Assembly (NCBI RefSeq): GCF_017873215.1
Contig: NZ_JAGGKA010000012.1
Location: 62,001 to 126,000, forward strand
DNA length: 64,000 nucleotides
Direction: 5' to 3'
Origin: Clostridium tetanomorphum
Lineage (GTDB): Bacteria > Bacillota > Clostridia > Clostridiales > Clostridiaceae
The position numbers and the translations under genes were made by a program. Each line of letters starts with the position of its first letter. Position 1 is the first letter of the stretch. The notes below the pieces were generated by a model. That model saw nothing but the letters and a program-made list of their open reading frames with translations, was not told where the DNA came from and made no database searches. This document shows positions 27,835-36,802 of this stretch, in pieces.

Positions 27835-28125
27835 ATGTTAAATATAAAGAAATTAAGAAATTTAATTTTAAATTATAATGATGATTGAATCAACTCATTA
27901 TTTAAAAGCTATGATGATGATAAAATACCACAAGGTAAATTAGAGTCTTGTAAAGGTAATATTAATGAAATTATAGATAATAAGATTTTGGCTCAATTTG
28001 ATGAGCATACAATTAAAATTTATCAAGCATATAATACTAAAATTGCAGATGAAGCTGTGAGATTAGGTGCATTTGGGCAACAATTTATTACTGATTATGT
28101 TAATAATGTAAGTGAACCTATATGA
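27835..28125 (+). pseudogene. Small gene with single in-frame stop, possibly DUF4291-like
   Basis: An ATG behind AAGGGG starts MLNIKKLRNLILNYNDD, meets TGA at 27886-27888 and, in the same frame, runs on for about 78 codons to 28125. The later part, QFDEHTIKIYQAYNTKIADE, resembles the start of DUF4291 proteins, which usually are near 190 residues. So there is both a nonsense codon and probable truncation. The TGA could replace a Trp codon. Family assignment is tentative. Confidence 0.4.
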
Positions 28126-28257
28126 TATAACTGATTAAAGTATAAATTTAAGATTTAATTTATGTGGACTTAATAAAATTTTAATATATTAATAAGCTTT
28201 TTATAATTTTTATATTGGATAATGGAGACAAATAAAAATTTGGGAGAGGGAATTAAT

Positions 28258-29421
28258 ATGAAAATTTTATTAACAAGTGATATATATTTACCATCAGTAA
28301 ATGGAGTTGTAACATCAATAAGAATTTTATATAAAGAACTTAAAAAAAGAGGAAATGATGTTAAAATATTGACCTTATCACCAAATGGACAAGAGTATAT
28401 AAGTGAAGATGTTTATTATCTGAAATCTTTTGATTTAAAATTATACCCAGGAATTAAAGGAAGTTTGTCATTTAAAAGCAGTTTTTTACAAGAGTTAATT
28501 TCATGGGAGCCAGATGTTATACATTCTCATACAGAGTTTATAACTATGCATTATGCAAATAAAATAAGTAAATTATTAAAAATACCTCATTTTCATACAT
28601 ATCATACTATGTATGAAGATTATGTAGGATACATTATGAAAGAAATGAATTTAAGTAAAAAAGCAGCAGCCTTAGCATCAAAATTTGCAGTTAGACATGT
28701 AGATAAAATAATAGCACCTACAGTAAAAGTAGAAAATGCTTTAAAAAGCTATGGAGTAAAACAACCTATAAGTGTAATACCAACAGGTATAGACCTACAA
28801 AAATTTAATTTAGAATTTACACAATACGAGAAAACTCAATTTAAAAAGCAGTTAGGAATTAAAGAAAATGAAAAGATATTATTGTATTTAGGGAGAATAG
28901 GAAAAGAGAAAAATATAGAAGAAATAATGGAAAATTTTAGCTTAAGTAGTGAAGATAAAAAATTATTGATAGTAGGTGGAGGACCATATTTGGATAATTT
29001 AAAGATAAAAGTTAAAGAACTTTCTTTAGAAAATAAAGTTATATTTACTGGTATGATTGCTCCACAACAGGTTGTAAAATATTATAAAATAAGTGACGTG
29101 TTTTTAACAGCATCTATTAGCGAAACTCAGGGATTAACATATTTAGAGGCATTAGCAAGCGGAACTCCTGTTATATGTAGAAAAGACGATTCAAATGAAG
29201 GATTAATTAAGGATAACTTTAATGGATTTAGATATGATAATACAGATAGTTATTTAAAGGCATTAGATAAGGTACTAAAGGAAAATGGCAAATTTAGACA
29301 AAATGCAATTAAAAGCATATTTAATTATTCAAAAGATATATATGGAGAAAGAGTTAATAAATTATATGAAATAGGATTTAATCAAGTAAGATATCAAGCA
29401 CCAATAGTCAGCCATATGTAG
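28258..29421 (+). CDS. GT4 glycosyltransferase, diacylglycerol glucosyltransferase-like
   Basis: A 387-residue GT-B enzyme. The N-terminal acceptor domain has YLPSVNGVVTSI and IHSHTEF, then HFHTYHTMYEDYVGYI, a segment shared with processive and non-processive glycolipid synthases of firmicutes. The nucleotide-sugar domain has LYLGRIGKEKNI and ETQGLTYLEALASGTPVI (EX7E). It probably adds glucose to diacylglycerol at the membrane face, making glycolipid or lipoteichoic anchor. GGGAGAGG precedes the ATG at 28258; an ATG at 28222 lacks a site. Confidence 0.82.
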   Translation: MKILLTSDIYLPSVNGVVTSIRILYKELKKRGNDVKILTLSPNGQEYISEDVYYLKSFDLKLYPGIKGSLSFKSSFLQELISWEPDVIHSHTEFITMHYANKISKLLKIPHFHTYHTMYEDYVGYIMKEMNLSKKAAALASKFAVRHVDKIIAPTVKVENALKSYGVKQPISVIPTGIDLQKFNLEFTQYEKTQFKKQLGIKENEKILLYLGRIGKEKNIEEIMENFSLSSEDKKLLIVGGGPYLDNLKIKVKELSLENKVIFTGMIAPQQVVKYYKISDVFLTASISETQGLTYLEALASGTPVICRKDDSNEGLIKDNFNGFRYDNTDSYLKALDKVLKENGKFRQNAIKSIFNYSKDIYGERVNKLYEIGFNQVRYQAPIVSHM

Positions 29422-29433
29422 TGAGAATAAGCG

Positions 29434-29461
29434 GCCAGGTACTTAGGTCTAAGTGCCTGGC
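29434..29461 (+). terminator. GC-rich hairpin after the glycosyltransferase gene
   Basis: GCCAGGTACTTAG and CTAAGTGCCTGGC pair with one mismatch around a two-base loop, 13 bases after the stop codon. No T run follows, so it may act as an RNA-stabilising structure rather than a terminator. Its GC content stands out from the surroundings. Confidence 0.5.
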
Positions 29462-29549
29462 ATAGCTGCGTTCATTTTATTTTATAAATAGTTTGGTTTA
29501 ATTTAATAGAAATAGCTTATACTTATAATATTAGGTGGTGAAATATTGG

Positions 29550-31895
29550 ATGAAGGATAAAGATGATATAATAAAAGGACTTAGTAAAAGAGAAGTATTA
29601 GATAGAATAGAACAAGGAAAAGTTAATATTATTCCTAAAGCTCCATCGCGTACCCTTGGACAAATAATAAGAGCAAATTTATTTACAAATTATAATGCAT
29701 TAAATGCTGTTTTAGCTATAGCAGTACTTATAGCAGGATCTCCTAAAAATGCTATTTTTGCTGGAGTAATAATAAGTAATACTATAATAGGAATCTTTCA
29801 AGAAATTCGTGCCAAGCGTATATTAGAAAGATTATCACTCATAAATGAAAATAGAGTAGATGTAATAAGAGATAACAAGGTTGTTAACATAAATATAGAA
29901 GAAATTGTTATAGATGATATTATTATATTAGATACAGGAGATCAAATATTAGTAGATTGTGAGATATTTAATGAGGATGAAATAGAAGTAGATGAATCAT
30001 TGATTACAGGAGAATCAGATTCTATTTTAAAAAGACAGGGAGATAAACTTTTATCAGGAAGTTTTATTACTTCAGGAAAGGCTTATGCAAAAGTTATAAA
30101 TGTAGGAAAAGATACCTATGCAGCAAAGTTAGCTGAAGAAGCTAAGAAATTTAAACTTATAAACTCTGAGCTTCAAATATCTATAAATAAAATATTTAGA
30201 ATAATAATATGGCTAGTAATACCTATAGGTTCATTGTTGATTTTTACACAGATAGTTTATTCTAATAGAAGTTGGCAGGAAGCATTAATAGCATCTGTAA
30301 CGGGTATAGTGGGTATGGTGCCAGAAGGACTGGTTCTTTTAACTAGTGCTACTTTTGTAGTATCAGTTATAAGACTTTCCAAATGGGATACCCTTATTCA
30401 AGAATTACCTGCCACAGAAGTTTTAGCTAGAGTGGATGTACTATGCTTAGATAAAACAGGAACTATAACTAAAGGAGATTTAAGATTAAGTGATGTAGTT
30501 CCTTTTAAAGATAAAGATATAAAAAAGATAGATAAAATTCTGTCAGCAATAGTTCATAGTTTTGGAAGTGATAATGGAACACAAAAAGCTTTGTTAGAAA
30601 AATATAATGATAATCCAAATTTAAAAGTTAAAAATAAGATTCCATTTTCATCTAAGAGAAAGTGGTCAGCAGTCCAATTTGAAGAGGAAGGGTCTTGGAT
30701 TTTAGGAGCTCCTGAAATGATATTAAAGAATAGATATAGAGAAATATCTAATGAAGTTGAAAATGCAGCTAAGGAAGGAAAAAGAGTTTTATTATTAGCT
30801 AAATTTAATGGACAAAATTTTGATGAAGAATTAAATGGAAATGTTGAAATAGCAGCATTAATATTTATTGAAGATATTATAAGAGAAAATGCTGAAGAAA
30901 TTATTAATTATTTTAATAAAGAAGATGTAACATTAAAAATAATATCAGGAGATAATCCAGTAACTGTATCATCTATAGCAAAGAGAGTTGGAATTAAAAA
31001 TGCTGAAAATTACATAGATGCTACAAACTTACCAAAGGATGAGAAAAGTTTAAGAGAAATTGTAGAAAACACTTGTGTTTTTGGAAGAGTTTCTCCTCAT
31101 CAAAAAAAGGATATAATAAAGTGCCTTAAAAAGAATAATCATACAGTGGCAATGACAGGAGATGGGGTAAATGATGTATTGGCTTTAAAAGAATCTGACT
31201 GTGGAATTGCTATGGCTAGTGGTTCAGATGCTACAAAAGCGGTGGCACAACTTGTTTTATTAAATTCAGATTTTGCAGCTTTACCTCATGTAGTTTTAGA
31301 AGGAAGAAGACTTATAAATAATTTAGAGAAAGTTTCTGAGTTATTTTTATCTAAAACCGTATATTTTATAATTCTTTCTATAATATTTGGATTGCTATTA
31401 GTACCATTTCCTATTATACCCATACAGCTAACATTGGTGGGTACATTAACCATAGGAATTCCTTCATTCTTTTTAGCGCTATCTCCTAATACGGATATAA
31501 TAGAAAGCAATTTTTTAAAAAAGGTATTACAGGTTTCTATTCCTAATGGAGCATTAATAGGAATAAGCACTACTATAATATTTTTATTTGGTTATTATAG
31601 AAATTTACCTTTAGAACAGTGTCGTACTTTAGCTCTAATTATTTTTGGAGGATTAAGCTTATTTGTATTACTTAAAGTGTCTACCCCATTAAATCTTTAT
31701 AGATTTTCTGTTGTAATTTCTATGGTAATATTGTTCATATTAAGTTTTACATTACCTTTTACAAGAAATTTATTTGTTATTAGATTTTTTAAATCTTATT
31801 GTGTGGCACCACTAATACTAATATGTTTAATGGCTATATTAGGTATAATTTCATTACCTAAAATTATAAAGAGGATTTTAAGAAAATTTTTATAA
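29550..31895 (+). CDS. P-type cation-transporting ATPase (P2-like)
   Basis: A pump of about 781 residues. Actuator TGES, VPEGL in the fourth core helix, phosphorylation DKTGT, and hinge MTGDGVNDVLALK are all present, with about ten transmembrane helices. There are no N-terminal heavy-metal domains and no CPC motif, so it is not a P1B pump. PEGL suggests calcium, magnesium or similar cations, but the ion is unproven. The start is chosen at ATG 29550, with AGGTGG 11 bases upstream; GTG codons at 29535 and 29538 are alternatives. It is close in type to the CtpE-like pumps of gram positives. Confidence 0.87.
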   Translation: MKDKDDIIKGLSKREVLDRIEQGKVNIIPKAPSRTLGQIIRANLFTNYNALNAVLAIAVLIAGSPKNAIFAGVIISNTIIGIFQEIRAKRILERLSLINENRVDVIRDNKVVNINIEEIVIDDIIILDTGDQILVDCEIFNEDEIEVDESLITGESDSILKRQGDKLLSGSFITSGKAYAKVINVGKDTYAAKLAEEAKKFKLINSELQISINKIFRIIIWLVIPIGSLLIFTQIVYSNRSWQEALIASVTGIVGMVPEGLVLLTSATFVVSVIRLSKWDTLIQELPATEVLARVDVLCLDKTGTITKGDLRLSDVVPFKDKDIKKIDKILSAIVHSFGSDNGTQKALLEKYNDNPNLKVKNKIPFSSKRKWSAVQFEEEGSWILGAPEMILKNRYREISNEVENAAKEGKRVLLLAKFNGQNFDEELNGNVEIAALIFIEDIIRENAEEIINYFNKEDVTLKIISGDNPVTVSSIAKRVGIKNAENYIDATNLPKDEKSLREIVENTCVFGRVSPHQKKDIIKCLKKNNHTVAMTGDGVNDVLALKESDCGIAMASGSDATKAVAQLVLLNSDFAALPHVVLEGRRLINNLEKVSELFLSKTVYFIILSIIFGLLLVPFPIIPIQLTLVGTLTIGIPSFFLALSPNTDIIESNFLKKVLQVSIPNGALIGISTTIIFLFGYYRNLPLEQCRTLALIIFGGLSLFVLLKVSTPLNLYRFSVVISMVILFILSFTLPFTRNLFVIRFFKSYCVAPLILICLMAILGIISLPKIIKRILRKFL

Positions 31896-31917
31896 TAATT
31901 TAAAAGTTAAGCTATAG

Positions 31918-31955
31918 TTCCTGAATGTATAATGATACATTTCAGGGCTTTTTTA
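31918..31955 (+). terminator. Terminator of the P-type ATPase gene
   Basis: CCTGAATGTAT and ATACATTTCAGG pair with one bulge around AATG, then a T run. Confidence 0.85.
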
Positions 31956-32011
31956 TTTAAATAGAATCACATTAATGTAATATTAAGTAATAATTTTTGG
32001 CAACATGTAGT

Positions 32012-32038
32012 TAAAGTTATTAAAAATAATGACGATAT
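32012..32038 (+). promoter_or_regulatory. Sigma-D promoter for the 32108 chemoreceptor
   Basis: TAAA (32012-32015), 15 bases, GACGATAT (32031-32038). The match to the flagellar sigma-factor consensus is close, and the same spacing is found before the receptor at 17227. Confidence 0.65.
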
Positions 32039-32107
32039 AATATAAAAAACAGACAATAGTGTCGAAAGAAATACTATTATTACTACAAAGGTGAAGGGGC
32101 GAGGAAA

Positions 32108-33820
32108 ATGAAAGGATTAAGTATTAAGAATAAGCTAATATTTACATTTATATTTCTAATTATGGTAATAATTTCAATTGGGACGTATTCAATAAAATCT
32201 CTTAAAAATGTAAATGATAGTTCAAATGAAATAGTACAATCTAATATTTTTGGAATTCAAAGCTCAGGTAATATCAATACCATGGTATCAGATTTTAAAA
32301 TTTTAGAGTTTGAGCATATTATAACAGCATCTAACGAAAGTATGAATGAAATAGAAAAATTAATGGAAGAAAAAGATAAGCAAATCAATGATGAATTAAA
32401 TAAATATGAAAAAACTATTATTAATGATGATGATAGACAAATCTACAATTCAGTAAAAGATAAATGGAATAATTATTTAGGAACTCATAAAAAAGTTATA
32501 GAAATAAGTAAACAATTAAAAACTAAAGATGCCATAAATCTAATGAATAGTGAAGGAAAAAAGGCTTTTGATTTAGTCAGTAGTGAAGTGATAAAATTAG
32601 TTGAATACAACCAGGAAGATGCAGTAGCTACATCTAAAGATGCTAATATGCAATATGAAAAAACTAGAAATGCTCTTATAATAATTGTTGTAGTAGTAAC
32701 TTTATTATCTATAGTAATTGCATTTATAATAATATTAAGTATAATAAGGCCTATAAGTATATTAAATAAAGAGCTAGAAATGTTATCTAGCAAGGGAGGA
32801 GATTTAACTGAAGAAATTAAAGTCTCTTCTAAGGATGAAATGGGGATGCTGGCTAGAGCTATAAATAAATTTTTAGCTAATCTAAGATCTATAATTATTG
32901 AAGTAAATGAGAACACGGCTAATACTGTACAAACAGTGAAAATTATTGGTGAAAATATGGCAAATCTAAATATACAAATAGAAGATGTATTTTCTACTAC
33001 AGAAGAGTTAGCAGCTGGTATGGAAGAAACAGCTGCATCAACAGAAGAAATGAATGCAACAGCTAATGAAATGACATTAGTTATTGATTCTGTGGCTAAT
33101 AAAGCTAAAGAGGGAGAAACTTCATCCAAAGAAATAAATAATAGAGCTAAAACTTTGAAAAATAATGCATTAAGTTCACAAAAAGATGCTATTGCAATTT
33201 ATGTTAATGCAAAGGATAAGCTAGAAAAGGCTATTGAAGATTCAAAGATAGTAGAACAAATAAATGTACTTTCAGATACTATACTTAATATATCTTCTCA
33301 AACTAACTTATTAGCTCTTAATGCAGCTATTGAAGCTGCAAGAGCAGGAGAAGCTGGAAAAGGTTTTTCTGTAGTTGCTGATGAAATAAGAAAATTAGCA
33401 GAACAATCTAATACTACGGTTGCAGAGATACAGAAAGTTACAGGAACTGTAATACAAGCTGTTTGTAATTTAACAGATGGTTCAACAGAAGTTCTGCAAT
33501 TTATAGATACACAAGTTGTGAAGGATTATAATACATTAGTTGAAACAGGAGATGAATACAGTAAGGATGCTAATTTTATAAATTCTTTAGTAACTGACTT
33601 TAGTATAAGATCACAAGAAATAGCGGAATCAATTGAATATATTGTAAAAACAATAGATGGAATAACAGAAGCGGCTACAGAGGGGGCGCAAGGTACAACA
33701 AATATTACAGAAAGACTTACAGAAGTAGTGCAAAAATCAAATCAGGTAATAAATGAAATAGATACAGCTAAAGAGAAATCTCAGAAGCTTTTAAGTATTT
33801 TATCTAAATTTAAAGTTTAA
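32108..33820 (+). CDS. Methyl-accepting chemotaxis protein with four-helix-bundle sensor
   Basis: 570 residues: helix 1 (about 8-28), an extracellular helical domain of about 160 residues like 4HB_MCP, helix 2 (about 190-212), HAMP, and a signalling domain with [31 protein letters not shown] run of acidic Glu-Glu sites ([19 protein letters not shown]) marks methylation region 1. After the tip the return helix is unusually rich in Thr/Asp ([18 protein letters not shown]), shared with the receptor at 36803, so these two are one paralogous subgroup. Confidence 0.93.
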   Translation: MKGLSIKNKLIFTFIFLIMVIISIGTYSIKSLKNVNDSSNEIVQSNIFGIQSSGNINTMVSDFKILEFEHIITASNESMNEIEKLMEEKDKQINDELNKYEKTIINDDDRQIYNSVKDKWNNYLGTHKKVIEISKQLKTKDAINLMNSEGKKAFDLVSSEVIKLVEYNQEDAVATSKDANMQYEKTRNALIIIVVVVTLLSIVIAFIIILSIIRPISILNKELEMLSSKGGDLTEEIKVSSKDEMGMLARAINKFLANLRSIIIEVNENTANTVQTVKIIGENMANLNIQIEDVFSTTEELAAGMEETAASTEEMNATANEMTLVIDSVANKAKEGETSSKEINNRAKTLKNNALSSQKDAIAIYVNAKDKLEKAIEDSKIVEQINVLSDTILNISSQTNLLALNAAIEAARAGEAGKGFSVVADEIRKLAEQSNTTVAEIQKVTGTVIQAVCNLTDGSTEVLQFIDTQVVKDYNTLVETGDEYSKDANFINSLVTDFSIRSQEIAESIEYIVKTIDGITEAATEGAQGTTNITERLTEVVQKSNQVINEIDTAKEKSQKLLSILSKFKV

Positions 33821-33972
33821 ATAAAATACAACTTATGTATGAGAGTTAAATATCTAAATGGTATTTAGCTCTCATTTTGAATATTACAAATATAATAGTA
33901 TAATGGTCTGAAATATATAATTATGTTATTATGTTTAATGGGTTATGTTAAAATATGCAGGGAGGAATTAAA

Positions 33973-34428
33973 ATGCCTAGACCAACAAAATTTAGAAGAG
34001 TTGAATTTTTCCCAGAAGAAAATTATTTTATACCTTGGGGAAAACCGAAATGTGAAATAGAGGAAATGGTTTTAAAAGTAGAAGAGCTTGAGGCTATGAG
34101 ATTAAAAGATATTTTAGAATTAAACCAGGAAGAATGTGCACAAAAGATGCAGGTATCAAGGCAAACTTTTCAAAATATTATAGATAGTGCAAGAAAAAAG
34201 GTGGCTATGGCTTTAACAGAGGGAAAAGCTATTAAAATCAGTGGAGGACATTATACAACAAAATTATGTAAATTTAAATGTTTAGATTGTGGAACCATTT
34301 ATGAAATAAATTACGAGCAGAATAGATATATATGTCCAAACTGCGGTTCAGAAAAAGTTATGTGTAGCAAGAAAGCTGAATTTTGTAGAAAATGGTGTAA
34401 AGGAAATAATTCTTATATAAATAAATAA
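33973..34428 (+). CDS. DUF134 family protein (putative DNA-binding with zinc ribbon)
   Basis: 151 residues. The N-terminus MPRPTKFRRVEFFPEENYF is diagnostic of DUF134. The middle (LKVEELEAMRLKDILELNQEE through MQVSRQTFQNII) is a sigma-70 region 4-like HTH. The C-terminus adds a zinc ribbon: CKFKCLDCG and CPNCG pairs, then a CSKKAEFCRKWC tail. The likely role is DNA binding under metal or redox influence; no targets are known from sequence. GGAGGA precedes the ATG at 33973. Confidence 0.88.
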   Translation: MPRPTKFRRVEFFPEENYFIPWGKPKCEIEEMVLKVEELEAMRLKDILELNQEECAQKMQVSRQTFQNIIDSARKKVAMALTEGKAIKISGGHYTTKLCKFKCLDCGTIYEINYEQNRYICPNCGSEKVMCSKKAEFCRKWCKGNNSYINK

Positions 34429-34574
34429 TATTTATATGAAAAGTATGGTATAATTTAACTTATAATGTACTATACTTTTGGAATAATATACGATATATTT
34501 ATTAAGAATTTAAATTTATGGTTATAATTAATGTTTTATGTGGTGTAACTAATAAATGAAGGGGAGAATGAATT

Positions 34575-34964
34575 ATGAGTGGAGAACAAAAAAATATATT
34601 AATCATTGATGATTCAGCAAGCATTAGAAAATTTATAAGGATGCTTTTAGAAGAGTCAAATTATAAAGTATATGAGGCTTCTAATGGGGAAGAAGGAATT
34701 GAAGTATTTAAAAAAAATAGTAATATAGATTTAATAATTACTGATATATATATGCCTAAAAAAACTGGAATAGAAGTATTAATAGAATTAGAAAAGGGAT
34801 ATAAAGGTATAAAGATTATTGTTCTTTCCGATGGAGGTAAAGAAAATTTTAATAATGAACTTGGAATATGCGAATCCTTGGGAGCTATGTATTTTATGAA
34901 AAAGGATGATGTTAAACAAAAATTGCTTCCTTTAATAAATGAAGTGTTGTTAGAGAATAAATAA
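34575..34964 (+). CDS. Single-domain CheY-like response regulator
   Basis: 129 residues of receiver domain only: IIDDSASIRK (acidic pocket), phospho-acceptor Asp about residue 57 in IITDIYMPKKTG, IIVLSDGG (switch Ser) and a conserved Lys in FMKKDDV. It has no output domain, so it acts by binding a partner such as the flagellar switch or another kinase pathway. It lies upstream of a c-di-GMP phosphodiesterase and chemoreceptor pair. A terminator separates them. Confidence 0.88.
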   Translation: MSGEQKNILIIDDSASIRKFIRMLLEESNYKVYEASNGEEGIEVFKKNSNIDLIITDIYMPKKTGIEVLIELEKGYKGIKIIVLSDGGKENFNNELGICESLGAMYFMKKDDVKQKLLPLINEVLLENK

Positions 34965-35002
34965 AGAAAAAGTAATGTTATAGGATATTACTGTAAAATA
35001 TG

Positions 35003-35033
35003 GCTTTCACTCCTTAATGAGTGGAAGCTTTTT
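35003..35033 (+). terminator. Terminator of the CheY-like gene
   Basis: GCTTTCACTC and GAGTGGAAGC pair around six bases and are followed by TTTTT. Confidence 0.85.
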
Positions 35034-35188
35034 GTATTGTTAATATTTATTGTTATCATATAAAGTAAATTACAATAAGTAGAATAATAACCAAGAATTA
35101 ATATGCTGTTTTATAAGCTAAATGCAAATTATATCCAAATAAAATGTTTTATATTTTAAATTATTGAAAAAATTTACTAATAATCATA

Positions 35189-35207
35189 CAAAATAAATAT
35201 TTTGTAT
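35189..35207 (+). repeat. Left 19-bp inverted repeat (possible recombination or operator site)
   Basis: CAAAATAAATATTTTGTAT, an exact reverse complement of 35352-35370. Including three more bases on the left it is a 22-base near-palindrome with dyad ATACAAAATA. Confidence 0.8.
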
Positions 35208-35319
35208 ACATTTTAAGAGAAAAATTCTAATATAATAACAAATAATTTAATATTATATGCGTTTTTATGTAAAAATATGATATTAAATGCAAATATCATA
35301 CAATATTCTGGTAAAAAAA

Positions 35320-35347
35320 TTGACTTTTTTCTATGTTTTGGTATAAT
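35320..35347 (+). promoter_or_regulatory. Promoter of the EAL/chemoreceptor genes, inside the inverted-repeat segment
   Basis: TTGACT (35320-35325), 16-base spacer ending TTTTGG, TATAAT (35342-35347). It points toward the EAL gene and abuts the right repeat. The recombinase gene has an almost identical promoter. Confidence 0.75.
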
Positions 35348-35351
35348 AATC

Positions 35352-35370
35352 ATACAAAATATTTATTTTG
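35352..35370 (-). repeat. Right 19-bp inverted repeat
   Basis: ATACAAAATATTTATTTTG, exact inverse of 35189-35207, so the 144 bases between (35208-35351) are bounded head-to-head. It begins four bases after the -10 box's downstream AAT, so transcription starts within it. Confidence 0.8.
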
Positions 35371-35467
35371 CCTAATAGTAAATTACTTTAATGAAATGAA
35401 TTAATTTCCTATTGAAGTTAAAAATTACTTAATAAAATATGTTTTAAAATAATATGGGAGGAAATGT

Positions 35468-36763
35468 ATGGGAATTATATATGATAATTATGAACTTGAT
35501 ATATTGTCAAATTTTTATAATGTAGATTATTCTTTAGAGAATTTTAAAAATCTATTTTATAAAAGTTTGTATGGATATAATAGTCTTTCCATAATACCTG
35601 TACGTATTTCTAGCTTGAAACATTATAATTATGTATTGGGATATGAATATGGGGATATGATATTGAAGGTTGTCATGGAAAGAATACGGCATATAATTAA
35701 AGGGTATGGACATGTACATAAATTTGGTGGAGATACCTTATTAATTATTTTACATGAAAAATGCAAAGATAAAGTAACTCATATAATTGAAAAAATAATA
35801 AATGATTTTAATGAATTAGTGAAAATTAAAGAGAAAAAGATAAGAATTTTTTTTAATATAGGAATAGTTAGATATCCTGAAGATTCTAAAGAAATCAATA
35901 CTATTTTTAAATACACAGAAGTTGTATTAGATTATATTAAAAAAAATTATGAAAATAAATATGAATTTTTTAATAAAAAAATGATTGAAAGCTATAGTAA
36001 AAAGTGGGAATACGAAAAAGACATATTAACTGCCTTGGATAGTGGACAGTTTGAGATATATTACCAATCAATAGTTGACATTTCTAAAAATAGCATATGT
36101 AGTTTTGAGGCACTTTTAAGATGGAATCATCCAAGACGTGGAATTCTAAATCCATTAGAATTTATAGATATACTAGAGTCCAATGGACTAATTATAGATG
36201 TTGGAAAATTTGTTTTTAGAGAAGTATGCAATGAGATAAAAAATATAAATAAATTAGCTAATAGAGATATAAGTATATGTATAAATATATCTGAGAAACA
36301 ATTATCAGACAAAACATTTTTAGATTTTATAGATGAAACTTTAAAAGAAACAGGAGTTGAAGGAAAATATATAAAATTTGAAATAACAGAAAGATGTATG
36401 GTTAAATCTACAGAGAAAATATTGAATATTCTTAAACAATTAAAAAATAGAGAAATTGGAATAATAATTGATGATTTTGGAACAAAGTATTCTTCCTTAA
36501 ATTATTTATGTGATTTCCCTATAAGTGGATTAAAAATAGATAAATCTTTTATTAATAAGATTTCAAACTCTTATAAAGAATTTATTGTAATAAAAAATGT
36601 TGTTCAATTATCAAAGGAACTGGGAATTGAAGTAGTTGCAGAGGGAGTAGAAAGCAAAAGACAACTAGAAATTTTAAAAAATATTCATTGTAATAAAATT
36701 CAGGGATTTATTTTTTCTAAACCATTTCCAAGAAAAGAGTTTTATAAGATACAGTTTAACTAA
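35468..36763 (+). CDS. c-di-GMP phosphodiesterase: degenerate GGDEF plus intact EAL
   Basis: 431 residues, no membrane helix. Residues about 35-170 are a GGDEF-like domain whose active site reads GGDTL instead of GGDEF, so cyclase activity is unlikely. Residues about 185-431 form an EAL domain with all usual catalytic marks: EAL at 214-216, Asn in INISEKQ (about 273), Glu in FEITE (305), the Asp pair of IDDFG (335-336), Lys in LKIDKSF (356), Glu in AEGVES (392) and QGF (412). It should hydrolyse c-di-GMP and thereby favour motility. The chemoreceptor gene follows 39 bases later. Confidence 0.92.
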   Translation: MGIIYDNYELDILSNFYNVDYSLENFKNLFYKSLYGYNSLSIIPVRISSLKHYNYVLGYEYGDMILKVVMERIRHIIKGYGHVHKFGGDTLLIILHEKCKDKVTHIIEKIINDFNELVKIKEKKIRIFFNIGIVRYPEDSKEINTIFKYTEVVLDYIKKNYENKYEFFNKKMIESYSKKWEYEKDILTALDSGQFEIYYQSIVDISKNSICSFEALLRWNHPRRGILNPLEFIDILESNGLIIDVGKFVFREVCNEIKNINKLANRDISICINISEKQLSDKTFLDFIDETLKETGVEGKYIKFEITERCMVKSTEKILNILKQLKNREIGIIIDDFGTKYSSLNYLCDFPISGLKIDKSFINKISNSYKEFIVIKNVVQLSKELGIEVVAEGVESKRQLEILKNIHCNKIQGFIFSKPFPRKEFYKIQFN

Positions 36764-36802
36764 GATGAATTTCTATATATGGAAAATAAAGGGGGAGTAT
36801 AT

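Larger units (their letters stand above)
35034..35467. other. Gene-free 434-bp leader of the EAL gene containing the putative switch
   Basis: No ORF of note. The stretch contains the two inverted repeats at 35189 and 35352, the promoter between them and about 95 bases of AT-rich untranslated leader before the GGAGG of the EAL gene. Part of the direct context, TAATAATCATACAAAATA, is also repeated in the same orientation because each core is itself nearly palindromic. Confidence 0.6.

Noticed and set aside
29434-29461. Attachment site or REP element
   Set aside because: Only one copy is seen in the window and the sequence is explained as a hairpin after a gene.
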